Positions 1-11,177 of a DNA stretch of 35,832 bases are shown piece by piece. The notes beneath the pieces are model-generated. The model was not told the DNA's origin, searched no databases, and was given only the letters and a program-made list of their open reading frames with translations. Both the position numbers and the translations under genes were made by a program. How positions within the stretch are numbered: the first letter of the stretch is position 1; each line of letters starts with the position of its first letter. The stretch is from Chara braunii. Taxonomy: Eukaryota; Streptophyta; Charophyceae; Charales; Characeae. The DNA lies in contig BFEA01000633.1 of assembly GCA_003427395.1 (NCBI GenBank), positions 478,002-513,833 of the forward strand, read 5' to 3'.

Positions 1-1015
1 TGGGGGGGCGACCCATCCCCTACCAATCAATCAATCAATCAATCAATCAAAAAAGAAAAAAAAAGTGAAAAAAAAAAAACAGGAAAACCCGCTTTCAAAC
101 TGGCGCAACTTCAGCGTGTGTGTGGGTGTGTGTGTGTGTGATGTTGTGCGTGTAACCACACTTCGATGTAGCTCCAGTGAACATACACGTGCACACCATA
201 CCATGTTACATCCTACGGGAATTGCAATCAATGACCGTGTCAATTACCTAAGCCTTCATCATTGATAGGTGATTATTCAAATAGAGTCCTTGTCCCATTA
301 TTGCGCTAAGTTCAAATCTCCATTCGATGGTCAGGATGTAGGGTATGCTTAACATTAGTCAAATCAAGCATTCGCGGTCAATACCACAGATTCGAGACAC
401 AGGGAAAAACAATCTTCCGAAACAGACGGAGACAAACAACACCACAAACATATTCATAAGAAAGAGAAACAAACAATCAAGAGGAGGGGGTAGATGACGG
501 ACTAGTGGGGATAGCGACATAACCCGCTCATCACCACACACGAACACGCTTAATCCGACTTCGAAAAAATCGACGGTGGACAGCATCATAGATTGCTACA
601 CAAAGGGGCGCATATGCAGAATCTTTCACTCCAAACACTGCTTCGAACACGTTGATGCATCACTCATAACTAGAAAACCTTTCATTCCGTTACCTCCCTC
701 TCGAAACAAGATCTAGCATGGGCAGAACTACCAAGGAGGGTCATAATCCTTCCCTTCCTCTTACTTGCCCCTAGCATACCTCCCAATTGCCATTTCGCAA
801 CAACCTATCAAGCATCTCCTATCTCATTACCACCACGCCTGTCAACTAAACAATCATCTGCTCTAACCTCCATCACCACTGAAGCTGCACTCTCGCAACC
901 TTCTCCTCGAGAATAAACCGAACGAAGAAAGTCAAATGTCAAGGCACTCATAAGGAAAATAAAGAATCGAAGCGAACGGGTGAAAATGATCGAAAAGGCA
1001 ATACCCAAATAAGTT
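1..1015. other. Non-coding interval with a repeat tail at its left edge
   Basis: I see no convincing gene here. The first 60 bases hold a block (GGGCGACCCATCCCCTACC, then CAAT repeats and A-rich sequence) that recurs at 4132-4195. A short (TG)n lies near 117-140. Open frames are under 80 codons and match nothing I know. Confidence 0.6.
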
Positions 1016-1019
1016 CCCT

Positions 1020-2325
1020 TGCCTGTTACCCGTCACTCCCAACGACGCGCCTGCTTACCTCAACTATTCTCGTTCCCCTCTTCGCCAGTCATTACATGCC
1101 CTCACCCTTCCACCCCATCAAGGTGATCACGCCACTAAACTGCTACCCCTTGAATCATCGCCCGATATCACTCCTCCATATTCCCGATGCACATCCCCGG
1201 GGGGTTATTCCCAACTTCAAAACACGCAAGACTCACAACAATAAACATCAACCCAATCATAGCAGAACGTGCTCACTTCGATCCCATACCTCCTAGGATC
1301 TCATCTAATTCGTCAATACGCTAAGCCCCTTCCAGTCCACCTATTCCTCATTAGTGCTCATCACTTGGATCTCACTACCGCATCCTAATCTCTTCCCCCA
1401 CTAAAAAAAAAAAATTCCGAATAAACAGAATACGAAGAATAAAAAGAATAAAAAGAATAAAAAGAATAAAAAGAATAAAGAATACAAAGAACACAAAGAA
1501 TAAAAAGAGAAACCCGAAAAAAAAGATTAAAAGGTAGTCGAAAGGAGAATCAAGAACAAGAACGAAACTGATCGACAGAGAAAGAAATGCACAAATACGT
1601 CCACCAACACTCCCGATGTTGCACCTTTCTTCCCACAAAACAGTCCTTCCCTTTTTTTTCCCCTCACTACTCTGCCTCATCCCGGTTGCAACGCCAATAC
1701 ACAGACCAGTCCCCTTGCTCATTACCCGTCACCTTCAATCAATGTGCCTATTTACCTCAACTATTATCGTTCCCCACTTAGCCATTTCAATACATGTCCT
1801 CACCCTTCCTCCCCATCAAGGTGATCACGTCAGCAAACCGCTAACTCCTAATTCATCGCCCGATATCAGTCCTCCTCCTTCCCGGTGCACATCCCTATGC
1901 AAGACTCGCAACACGATACGTCAACGCAATCATAGCAAAACGTGCTCACCCCGATCCAATACCTCCTAGGATCTCATCTGATTCGTCAATACTCTATACC
2001 CCCTACTCATCATTAATGCATGTCACTTGGATCTCACCACCGCCTCCTAATCTCACCTTCCACCAACCGTTCTTATGCAAACAGAATAAAACGAATAAGA
2101 AGAACAAAAAGCATAAAAAAGAATAAAAAGAATAAAAAGAATACAAAGAATAAAACCCGAAAGAAAGAATTAAAAGGTAACCGAAAGGAGAGTCACTAAA
2201 TAGAACAAATCTGATCTACAGGGAAAGAACTGCACAAATACGTCCACCGACCATCCCAATGCTGCATCCTTCCTTCCACACTCTCACTACTCCGTCTCAT
2301 CCCGGTGGCAACGCCAACACACTTC
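1020..2325. repeat. Diverged tandem duplication, unit about 640-670 bp
   Basis: Two consecutive units share the same order of blocks. ACCTCCTAGGATCTCATCT occurs near 1288 and 1960, a (GAATAAAAA)-like A-rich stretch near 1420-1500 and 2080-2150, and ACAAATACGTCCACC at 1591 and 2234. The offset varies from about 672 to 643, so the copies differ by indels, mainly in the A-rich part. No convincing protein is encoded; the 115-117-codon frames are low-complexity or interrupted between the two copies. It may be a segmental tandem duplication or part of a longer satellite. Confidence 0.75.
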
Positions 2326-2975
2326 TAACCTTCGCTTCATAGTCCAAGATCCATCCACTGCCATTCCCTGTGCATTTCTTTCTCGGGGGATTATTCCTCA
2401 GCTACGAAACACACCAGAGTACCAAATTAAATCTCTAATCCAACCAAAGCGCCTACGCACAAGCTCATCCTCACTTCCCCGTTTTTCCACTCGTACACCG
2501 TCACACATCCCTCTCCTCACATACGGATGCATTCATCACTCATTAGCCACAGGTCTAGTCGTCGAGGACAACTGCATCGCAGGATCGAGCCAACCCACAA
2601 GGATTCCTTCGACGATAGCATCTTGATACCGCACAGTCCTGCATTCACCCAGTTCATCTGCATATAGCACCTACCAAGATTCCCCCAAACACAATCCCAT
2701 AATCAAACGCAGGGCAAGGAACAAAACGACGAGATCAAGGACATCACAGCACAGAACCATGTGTTGGGTGAGTCATCATTCACTAATCAGACTAATCACT
2801 TCGAGTCACTGAACCACGCACTCATTTATTCTAGATTCCTGGTATCCCAGGTTCACCACTTGGCCACATTCAGAGCCGGTAAACCAAAGCTGCAAAAAAA
2901 TGAGCGGCTAGGGGTAGTGGCAGTTCCCTAAAACCAGTTTTTCGCTGACTTGCCACACTCGTCAGCTCATCAGAG
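2326..2975. other. Non-coding interval, nothing recognised
   Basis: I see no long open frame, RNA gene or repeat in this stretch. Base composition is mixed and there are few simple repeats, unlike most of the window. Confidence 0.5.
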
Positions 2976-2978
2976 GAA

Positions 2979-3063
2979 AAATATATACAAGCACATTCGT
3001 TCATCCTACTTATCGAGACCAGGAATCTCTTCCACTTAAGAACATACACTCTGGGCAGGTAAG
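2979..3063 (+). promoter_or_regulatory. Possible TATA box and first-exon donor
   Basis: A TATA-like AAATATATAC lies near 2981-2990. About 70 bases downstream is a strong splice-donor-like CAG|GTAAGC (near 3057-3063). This spacing would suit a core promoter, a short leader exon and an intron, or the promoter of an LTR-type element. No recognisable coding sequence follows: the frames at 3130-3623 are short and match no family I know. This is inference from motif spacing only. Confidence 0.2.
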
Positions 3064-4040
3064 CACCTAACTCACAACCCTAAGATTTCAATAATTACAA
3101 AATAATTAGCACTAGTACTAGTAATAACAGTGTTGAAGACATTACCTCAGGGGGCGCTTCTCCCTGCGATTCTTCCACTAAATCCTCCTCCCTCAGATGC
3201 TCCTCCAACATCTCCTCAAACGACAGTGCGTCCTCCATGGTTTAGTGTTCCCTCCGCGAGTCCCACGTTAACACACCTTCCGGTGTACACCTCACCGACA
3301 CCCTCGTCGGCGTTGTAACAACAACAATTGTTACAGCGGCTTCACAAGTCAGCACCGCCCCAGGGTCACTGGAGATGAATGCCAGTGAGCATGAGACCGA
3401 CACACTTGCTCTCACCCTCACCAACGTCCTCTCTCCTCCGTATCGTATCGGACTTCGTACACGCTGCTCGACAAATGTAGTAGACGATGGTTGTCTGCTC
3501 GTTATACTCGGAGCATCGATAATTCCCCAGAGGCCGGCCACCACTTGGAACGATAGCACTACCCCTATGGAATTACCGCATAAACTGGTTCGCAATGGTA
3601 AGGACCGTATTATTACTACCTAATATAGTCTGTAGGCCCATGCTAATCTTCCCCGCTCGGAGCCTACTATGACGCTCGCATAACCACTGTCCGATTCCAT
3701 CTTCAGTAGGTACCCTCTTAAAAAAAAAAAAAATTAAAAACAAACACATGCACCCCCACCTATTTTCTCCGGGGGGGGTACCAGGTCTACTACCTAGGCT
3801 CCTTTCTTTGAAAACAAACACACACTTTCGAGACACGAAATCTTCTTTTTTTCAAGACCCACTCATTGGGCCTGCAACATTCTTATTACTCCTGCTACCC
3901 AACCCTTTTAGCAGAAACGGCCTTTCCTGTCCTCTTTTTTCTATATATATATTTTTTTCCTTTCTCATTCTCTTAAAAGGCTTATATTTCTATAAAAAAA
4001 AAAAAAATTGAACATCATGCATATCAATTCTCATTTGGAC
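3064..4040. other. Interval with short unrecognised frames and homopolymers
   Basis: Overlapping short open frames exist on both strands around 3130-3620 (up to 117 codons on the minus strand and 82 on the plus strand at 3375). None shows a domain I recognise, and opposing overlap argues against coding. The rest is T-rich, with A runs at 3720-3732 and 3995-4007. Confidence 0.45.
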
Positions 4041-4043
4041 CGA

Positions 4044-4112
<69 letters not shown>
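4044..4112. repeat. (TG)n microsatellite
   Basis: This is an almost pure TG dinucleotide run of about 34 units. It lies directly upstream of the repeat block that also begins the window. Confidence 0.95.
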
Positions 4113-4113
<1 letters not shown>

Positions 4114-4121
4114 TTGGGTGT

Positions 4122-4195
4122 AGGGTGGGTGGGCGACCCATCCCCTACCAATCAATCAATCAATCAATCAAAAAAGAAAAAAAAAAAAAGAAAAA
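4122..4195. repeat. Dispersed (CAAT)n/poly(A)-tailed repeat, second copy
   Basis: The sequence GGGCGACCCATCCCCTACC, followed by CAAT units and an A-rich run with a few G, matches positions 7-80. A small hairpin is visible just before the tail (GTAGGGTGGGT pairing imperfectly with ACCCATCCCCTAC). A microsatellite-plus-A tail after a shared body is what the 3' end of a non-LTR retroposon can look like, but only the end is shared here, so the class is unproven. Confidence 0.5.
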
Positions 4196-5777
4196 AAACT
4201 ACGGGAAACCCCCCATATTTGAGTCGGGTGAGGTTTTTTATTTTTTTTAAATCATTTGAATGCTCAAAAAATAAAATAAAAAAATATGGGGATTTAGAGC
4301 GCAAAAACATCTACACCCCAGTATTTGTTTTTTGTTTTTTGGTACTTTTTCGCCGACGAAAACAAAATCTGCGGGCCGAGTTGTACCACGTTGTAACGGG
4401 GTGTAACGCGGAGTTGAAACGGGGGTTCAACGGGAGTTGAACCGTTCAACTCGAAACCCCCGTTGAACGTGGTTTCAGACACATAGCTAGCCGGGTATCG
4501 GATCTCAGTAACTGTTTTGTGTAGACATAGGGAGTTTTTGTAGTATCGGATATTTAATAATTATTTTTTTTTATCTGATATTCAATTATTTATTTATCCG
4601 ATACGTTTTTTCGGTACCACTGTGGCAGGCAGCTCCGCTGCAGGGACATATCAATCGACTTCTGAGAGAGGCAGTTATAGTTCTGGAGGGACGGTACCTA
4701 GGATAGGGACTGCCTTTTTAGAAGAATTTTTTCCAGGATCAGGACTGCATACATACGGAACGGAATTTGAAAAATAGGAGACAGGTATACTGCTCTGACA
4801 CAACCGGCACGGACAGTACCGGTGTACGTTGGAGTTCCTAAGATAGGAGCGACCTTTAATTTTTTTTGTGGATATAACACGGGAGTGGGACTACATACAT
4901 GCAATAGGAACTACCTTGAATGATGACCAAAACTGCATACATCGTCCTTTGTGAGCCCGACGCTCTCCGATGGAGGTCAGAACGGACGAAGTGATTAGAA
5001 CGAAGTAAAGAGGGCTGCTTAGGGACGGACTGAGACGTTTGGGATAGAGTGCAGCAGATAGGAGGAGAGGCAAGATATATAGGCAGTACCTCAAGTGAGT
5101 ACGTCGCACGAGTGGACGAGGCAGAAGTGCGATGATGTGGCGTACTTGTGACGCACACAATTACATTTTTGCACACTGTGTCCTCCACTAGAGTAAAGCC
5201 TCACACATTGTGCTTTTCTACATGAAGTGTGCTGAAGTGTGTTACATGGTTCTCATCTTTCCCGTTTTGTACAAGGGAGAATGAACTTCCCATTTTGCAT
5301 GCAATCAACCGACAATTAATGAAACGTGGCCTACTTTTGCTGAATGTTTCGTGTCCCTGACTCTCTTTTTCACCCTTTTCATGTCCATGCACATGGTTTT
5401 GCAAACCGAAGACGAAAAACAAGTCTCAAATTTCTCACAACGCACGAGGATAGCCATGTTGGTAGGAAAACAAAAAGTGGCGCAAAAGTCTGTTGCCATT
5501 TCAAAGATTATGTTAATCGTGAATGGGAAATTGGAACCACCCTAGTGAATTGATCAGTTACACTCGTCATGCTATGCCCTGCTGAGATTACACCCCAGTT
5601 GGAACGCGAAATTTTGTATTCATTCGTAAGGAGTCCACTCCAAAGATAGAAGTACAGAGACATGGATACCCAAAAAAAAACGAAGGATGCCGCCAGGATG
5701 CGTGGACAGACACAAACATGGGGAGGAGGAAGGATATATAGGCTCAAAGGTAGGTGGAAGACTGGATAGACAAATGC

Positions 5778-5780
<3 letters not shown>
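4196..5780. other. Non-coding interval
   Basis: I see no supported gene. A small palindrome, GAGTTGAAC-C-GTTCAACTC, lies at about 4434-4452 among GTTGAAC-rich sequence. An inverted pair GTATCGGATA/TATCCGATAC lies near 4534 and 4597. From 4690 to 4930 the words GGACTGC and CATACAT recur in a degenerate way. Short frames on both strands at 5200-5550 overlap each other and match nothing I recognise. Confidence 0.45.
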
Positions 5781-6105
<325 letters not shown>

Positions 6106-6367
6106 CATATATATATATCAACTGCCATGTCGAAAAACCTGTCTCTCGCCACTTCCTCTCACATGATGCGCAATGCAAACACGTCTCCTCCCTTTATCCC
6201 TGCGGCACAGCATCCCTAGGAGCCCTCCTCAAAGGAGCTCTCTTCGGAGCGTCGTCACCGTCGTGCACCCGCGCGTGTTGCACCACGCGCTGCACCAACT
6301 AGGACCTCATGCCATCTCCCTCATCAGTGGCGCCTGCCTCCTCTTGTGTGTCTTCACGTGTCTGCCG

Positions 6368-7616
6368 TCAACGGCGATGCCTGGCAGGGACCCTAGAAGT
6401 CGGGGGACGCTGTGGGACGTCCTCATTGTCGGAGCAGTCGCTGTCCAATTCGAAAATGTCGTCCACATCGACGTTGTACTCCAGGAGAATGTCGTGCAGG
6501 ATACAACGACCATGAACTCCTTGCACAATGTTGTCATCTTGCCAATCTGGAGATGGATGAAGTTCCACCACACTGCCTTCAGCAGACCACAGGTTCTCTC
6601 GATGACGGACCTCGTCGCCAAATGGTTGTCGTTGTAGGTGACATCGTCAGCGGTCCGGCGCGGTAGAGGAACGAGCATCATCAACCATGGCAAGCAAGGG
6701 AAGCCAGCATCTCCCAACAACTAACAACCAATCGTTGTTCTGCCGCGAAGTACATATGAACCACCCTGGAACACTCCGCTTGCGTCTTCGAACTCCTTGC
6801 ACGATGGCGAGAATCGCAACACACGAGAGTCGTGGTTGGACCCAGGGCACCCAACGTACATATCCAGAAATCGGCATTCGTGGTCACAAACGACTTGGCA
6901 TGAGCAATCATGGAGAATTGTCCTGTCTGGTCGTAGTAGCACTCCCCAGGCTCGCCCTTGGGTTTCTCAATGTACAAGTGGGTGCAATCAATCGCACCCT
7001 CACAACCTAAAACCCTTGTCTGTCGAATGCGTCCAATGTCTCCTACACGCGCCATCCATGATGGAAGGAGATGACATGGCCTTATTCCCTAATGATTGCA
7101 TTCGCCACCGTGACGTCGACATTGCTCCGCAGAGCACTGCCCAGGCCCATGCCCAACCCGTGAGCGGATTGTCTATAGAAACCGCCCGTCACCCAGTGCC
7201 CACCATATCAGTGCGCATGCGAACTTCTGTTCCGCTAGCACCGGTTGTTTCCAATTCGTTGTTGCGTGTTGGATGTGTGGTGCTATTTATTGAATCACTT
7301 CTTCGAACATGGGCCGCGAAAGTCTGCAGAACCGTATGAAAACCTTTTCATTTCTCTTCCGGACAGGTTGCAAATCCTTCCACACACCACCACTACGTTC
7401 CAACACCCAAATGTGTTGATCACCTTTCGCATTCTCGCAAAGGACACTCAAAGCCGCATGCAGCAGGGAAAGGTTATGGCCTACACCTAACATGAGGACT
7501 GCGAGAACAACATGTAGTCCAGGATCCGACAACGGCAATGCCGCTGCAGCTTCCATAACCGACATCGCTGCCTCGTTCCGCTGTTTCATCCATTGGATAA
7601 TGAGGAAAACGAGCAT
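6368..7616 (-). pseudogene. Broken PIF/Harbinger (DDE_Tnp_4) transposase
   Basis: This is a relic of a PIF/Harbinger-type DDE nuclease, the enzyme that cuts and moves this class of DNA transposon. Reading on the minus strand, the N-terminal part begins at an ATG at 7614-7616 and runs to VFIRFCRLSRPMFEEVIQ (to about 7290), where a stop occurs inside the expected sequence. It resumes near 7055 with GAIDCTHLYIEKPKG (first catalytic Asp). It then shifts frame to VGCPGSNHDSRVLRF (second Asp, near 6850). A TAG interrupts the frame just before LLGDAGFPCLPWLMM, and ATRSVIERTCGLLKA carries the Glu. A second frameshift leads to CILHDILLEYN and a stop at 6368. At least two frameshifts and several stops mean it cannot make an active enzyme. 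Element ends were not found. Family assignment is confident. Confidence 0.9.
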
Positions 7617-8260
7617 GAACAGCGTGCCATTTCACTCACCACTGGACTTCCCATTTCCTGGAATTCTAGCGTCCATGGTAGCCGGGTTTTGCTTATCCCT
7701 ACTACTCCTCTTCACTTCACCACCACCCTTTCGCATTATCCCGAACTTGCTGATTGCCTTCGATATGGTGGACACCAGCGGCAACCATGGAAGACACTCT
7801 CCCCCCACTTTCGCACAAAATTCCACACCTCCCCAGTACAGTTAGAAACAACAAACCTCTCGGGGCGGCGGGCAGCAGTTGGTGAAGTTCTCAGACATTT
7901 GCCCCTGGGCCGGTAGGTACCAGAGGACCTGTGACGTGGCAGGACAATCGTACAGTGCCAACTTTCACACTTTCCTTGGGGCATGCCGCGTAACGTCACT
8001 CCTATCCCACAATACGGACATCCGCAGGAACGAAAGTGCCCTCGGTCTGAACGCAAGTTGTGGCCCCTCACGTTCCCATTCGGAAAACAATGGAAACATT
8101 TCCTACTATTTGGGTAAACGAGAGCGAAGGGGACGACACGCCTTGCAGTCGCAGTGGGGTCCTGCCGTCCTTTGAAGGTTCGTTCGCGGTGGACGGAAGC
8201 CTGACAGTGTATGCGCGGAGGCATCCGCCGTGCGTATCTCCGCACATCGCCTGATCTCTT
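7617..8260. other. Possible flank of the Harbinger relic
   Basis: A 169-codon minus-strand frame (7736-8245) contains CxxC pairs (KCFHCF and CGCPYCG) spaced loosely like a zinc-binding segment. I cannot assign it to BED or any other finger. It may be the element's second ORF or chance. No other feature is supported here. Confidence 0.25.
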
Positions 8261-8341
8261 TGCTACCCAGCCATAGAGATTTTGTCCGGATAACGATTCA
8301 GTGACTAAGGATACTTTGTCCCTGAACTTGCATTTTGTTAA

Positions 8342-8893
8342 GTGGGAAAGAGTGGGATGGAACCCATTAAGATTTGCATGGAGTCGAGATTTACTACGCT
8401 ACACGTGAAAGCGCGTAACCTCCCATGCTCGACCCTCTCGTCGATCCGCCACAACACCCTCCTTCCATTCCCGATCGCACATGTAGAAAGTGTGTACTCC
8501 GATGCGGATGTGCGAAGTGCGTTGTTGCGAACCGACCGGGTTCATCTGTACAACCCGTCCAAGGCTTGTCACGTAGGGGGGAGTGGGTTTGTTCCGATTG
8601 ATCAGTTTTCTTTCCCACCCCTGATCCTACCTTATACTGATTTGGCGGTGCTGCCTTGGTCGGCGGCCCACGCCACGTGGCGGCCCCAATTTAACTGTCG
8701 CTGGTGTCGACAAGGAGACTCGTGTTCCTGGCGGAGGCTGGTGCTAGAATACGAAGGATTGGCTCGGTTCCTAGAGCCTGGGTTCCCCCCGACCCACCCC
8801 AATCAAATGACGACGCCCCTGGCCGACCCCGCGGGCTTGATGAATCTGACTCGGAGACATAGATGCTTCTTATCTCTTGGGTTCTTGCAATAG
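8342..8893 (+). CDS. Unrecognised open frame of 183 codons
   Basis: This is the longest open frame in this part of the window that is not low-complexity. It starts at an ATG (MGKSGMEPIKICMESRF) and ends at a TAG. The composition is ordinary, with scattered Trp and Cys (FNCRWCRQGDSCSWRR), no signal peptide, no membrane segment and no motif that I recognise. Overlapping minus-strand frames are shorter. There is no obvious promoter or polyadenylation signal and no neighbouring gene to suggest a role. It could be a decayed transposon segment, a single exon, or chance. Confidence 0.2.
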   Translation: MGKSGMEPIKICMESRFTTLHVKARNLPCSTLSSIRHNTLLPFPIAHVESVYSDADVRSALLRTDRVHLYNPSKACHVGGSGFVPIDQFSFPPLILPYTDLAVLPWSAAHATWRPQFNCRWCRQGDSCSWRRLVLEYEGLARFLEPGFPPTHPNQMTTPLADPAGLMNLTRRHRCFLSLGFLQ

Positions 8894-9500
8894 AGTTGGT
8901 GAATCTGGCGCGAGAAAAGTGGTAGTTCCTGCGTTCTCCCTTTTTCTTCCTGATGCTTAACGGTGGGTGCGTCGCACGCATTCGCTGGCCCCCTACGAAG
9001 CGGAATTTTGGTCATTCCCCACTCGTCGGCCCTGTTTACCCCTCGAATCTCCGATTGTTTCTTAGCCCTCTATGTCGATCTTAATTTTTGGAGTAACCTC
9101 GGAATGAAGCGAGAATCCCCCGTTCCTTCCGGGTGATTCAACCCTTGCCTCAAAATCCTCGGCCACGCCCCCAATTAGTCTAATCGGGCGTCCCTCGGTA
9201 CGAAACGCCGTGCGGGGCGTGAGGTTGCGCATCACAAGCCCGTTTTGCATTTCTGGCCTCCGAAACTGCCCGCACCCGATATACGGGAAAGGTACTGGTG
9301 GTTTAAATGTCGACGACGCCCCTCCTCTGCACTCAGCACACCGACCATCATCTGTGGTGATGCCTTCACAGAGCTATGCTCCCTCCCATTGACCCAGCCC
9401 TCAAGACACCCCCCCCCACCCCCAAAGGTGCCCCATGGAATGGTGCCCTCCCCCTGACAATCCCCTAAGTACCCCATGTATCATATCATCTCATCTGTAC
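8894..9500. other. Interval without a supported gene
   Basis: Short frames under 97 codons occur on both strands and match no family I know. A run of C (9410-9422) is the only marked simple sequence. I see no RNA gene. Confidence 0.4.
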
Positions 9501-9505
9501 GGTGC

Positions 9506-9612
9506 TACCGTCTTCCCCCGAACATAACGCACCCTGATAATGAATATACAGACTATCTTTCCGTCCCGATGCAGTCAAAATGATGGTGCGTTGTGTTCGG
9601 GGGAAGACGGTA
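9506..9612. mobile_element. MITE-like palindromic element, family A (107 bp)
   Basis: The termini are inverted: TACCGTCTTCCCCCGAACAT on the left and GTTCGGGGGAAGACGGTA on the right, and the complementarity continues inward over ACGCACC and GGTGCGT. The element has no coding capacity. TA at each end is consistent with a TA target duplication (Tc1/mariner-like) but could equally be part of the inverted repeat. Other copies in this window share the ends and an internal ATCTTTC..CAGTC-like segment. Confidence 0.85.
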
Positions 9613-9661
9613 GGCTGGGGGGCAAGTGCGTAGGGTGTCAACCTAACCCCAACCAACGGGG

Positions 9662-9734
9662 CCCTCGATTGGGGTTCGAACCCTGTACCTCTCCTTTCTA
9701 ACGCCAGTTCTCTAACTAACTGAGCTACCTTCTT
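9662..9734 (-). other. Degenerate tRNA-like sequence (possible SINE head)
   Basis: The minus strand reads TAGCTCAGTTAGTTAGAGAA, a good tRNA D-arm/A box. About 30 bases later comes GGGTTCGAACCC, a near-perfect B box and T loop. The acceptor halves do not pair and only three T-stem pairs form, so it is not a sound tRNA. The anticodon loop is ambiguous. A family A MITE begins at the TA corresponding to tRNA positions 8-9, so the 5' acceptor half may have been displaced. It is either a decayed tRNA or the promoter head of a tRNA-derived SINE. Confidence 0.45.
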
Positions 9735-9834
9735 CCCCCGAATACAACGTACGGTCGTTACAGCTGTATCTAGACAGAAAGATCCCTCAAATACGGCTAT
9801 ATTGACCGTCCGTTGTATTCGGGCGAAGAAGGTA
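9726..9834. mobile_element. MITE-like palindromic element, family A variant (109 bp)
   Basis: The ends are TACCTTCTTCCCCCGAATAC and GTATTCGGGCGAAGAAGGTA. The complementarity extends over AACGTACGGTC and GACCGTCCGTT. Compared with the copy at 9506 the terminal word is CCTTC instead of CCGTC at both ends, so it is a distinct subfamily. It has no coding capacity. Confidence 0.85.
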
Positions 9835-11160
9835 GCACGTCTCGCCGCAGGACTGCGCACCAATCTCACAGAGCGTTGGGGAAAAAAAAAAAAAAAAAAA
9901 AAAACTCACAGTGCATTCAGCTCTGTGCCCACCTCATCTGGAATACTATTCTATACTATTCTAAGGGCCCGATCCAGTACGCAACGTTCATCATGTATCT
10001 GGATAGATAAGTTGTAAAGATACATCCCGATGGATCGAACTTTTTTGAATGTACTGGGATCGTTAGCAGGTCCAGACACACGTTTCACGTATTGTGAAGC
10101 GGATCAAGGCTCTACTGTCACACACATATAGCTTTTGGAAGTCGGGATACTCGAAGTCGGCATACTTGCACAAGTTCTTTTTTGGGTCGCGGCCAGCGTT
10201 CACGATCGCGCTCGCAGCGGGATGCAGGGAGGCAAAAAAAAAAAAACAAAAAAAAAAAACAGGGGCCTCGCTCCACTAACCACCAGATGCACAAAAGACA
10301 AGAAATATGGCAATGTATATTTCCATTTTATAGCGGAATATTCATTCTGATTTTGCACATTTGGGGAGTAGTGGAGCAAGGCGCCAGAACAGATCGCGAT
10401 TGCATCGGATTTCCGAGGGACAAAAAAGCAGATTGCGCATCGCATGATTCTTTTTCCAGGGAAAAATAAAATAAAATAAAAAAATGGAAAGACGGGGAGC
10501 AAAAGGACAAACAGGCTACCTGTGCGCTAGAAGGGACGAAAATTTCTCGTGTACCTGGCCTTAATTCACGCACTCATTCTGAACTCGAATGGATGTGGTG
10601 GAGCTGCTTGGGGTAGATGGAGGGAGTGGAGGGAGAGGAGAGGCTCGTCCGCCAAGCGGCCGCTGTTGTACCTCTCTCCACTAAAGGACATAAAACAATA
10701 TGGCGGTGTAAGGAAAGATTCATTCATTCTTTTTTTTTTTTTTTTTTTTTTCTGTTTTTAAAAAGGGCGACGGCCTTGAGATATTATCGAGCTGATCCGC
10801 CCCAGGCAATTCATTAGTAGTTGGTTTTACTCGTCGAGTTCCATCATCTGGATTCGAACACAAGTCTGTATTTTAACAACTCATGGGTGTACCCACTCAG
10901 CTAGGCTCCTGGGTGATTTATTCATTCTCGTTTTGCACGTTTGCTGAGTAATGGAGCGAGCCCCGCCGTTGTCAGGTACTTGCCGCCCGGGAAAGGAGAG
11001 AGGATACTTTTTTTCTTTTTTTTTCTTCTTTTTGAGCTACACTTTTATAATATAAGCCGCAACAAACAAAAAAAATAAAGAAAAGTAAAGAGAGGGGGAG
11101 GAGGGGGAGGCGGAGGGGGAGGAGGAAAAAAGGAAAGGGGGTAAAAAGAAGGAAAAAGGT
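9835..11160. other. Simple-sequence-rich interval
   Basis: The stretch holds poly(A) at 9881-9904, two A-rich runs at 10235-10259 and a poly(T) near 10731-10751. A 40-base segment (TTCATTCTGATTTTGCACAT onward) at 10341-10380 recurs at 10921-10960 with 7 differences. No gene is supported; frames are short or encoded by homopolymers. Confidence 0.5.
10828..10910 (-). other. Weak tRNA-like A/B-box pair
   Basis: The minus strand reads AGGAGCCTAGCTGAGTGGGT (an acceptor-like segment plus a D-arm A box) and, about 40 bases on, TGTTCGAATCC (B box). The acceptor and T stems do not close, so it is not a functional tRNA. The repeated 40-base segment starts just beside it (10921), which would fit a SINE-like dispersed unit. 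Confidence 0.3.
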
Positions 11161-11177
11161 GGTGTTGCCTGCTGGGA

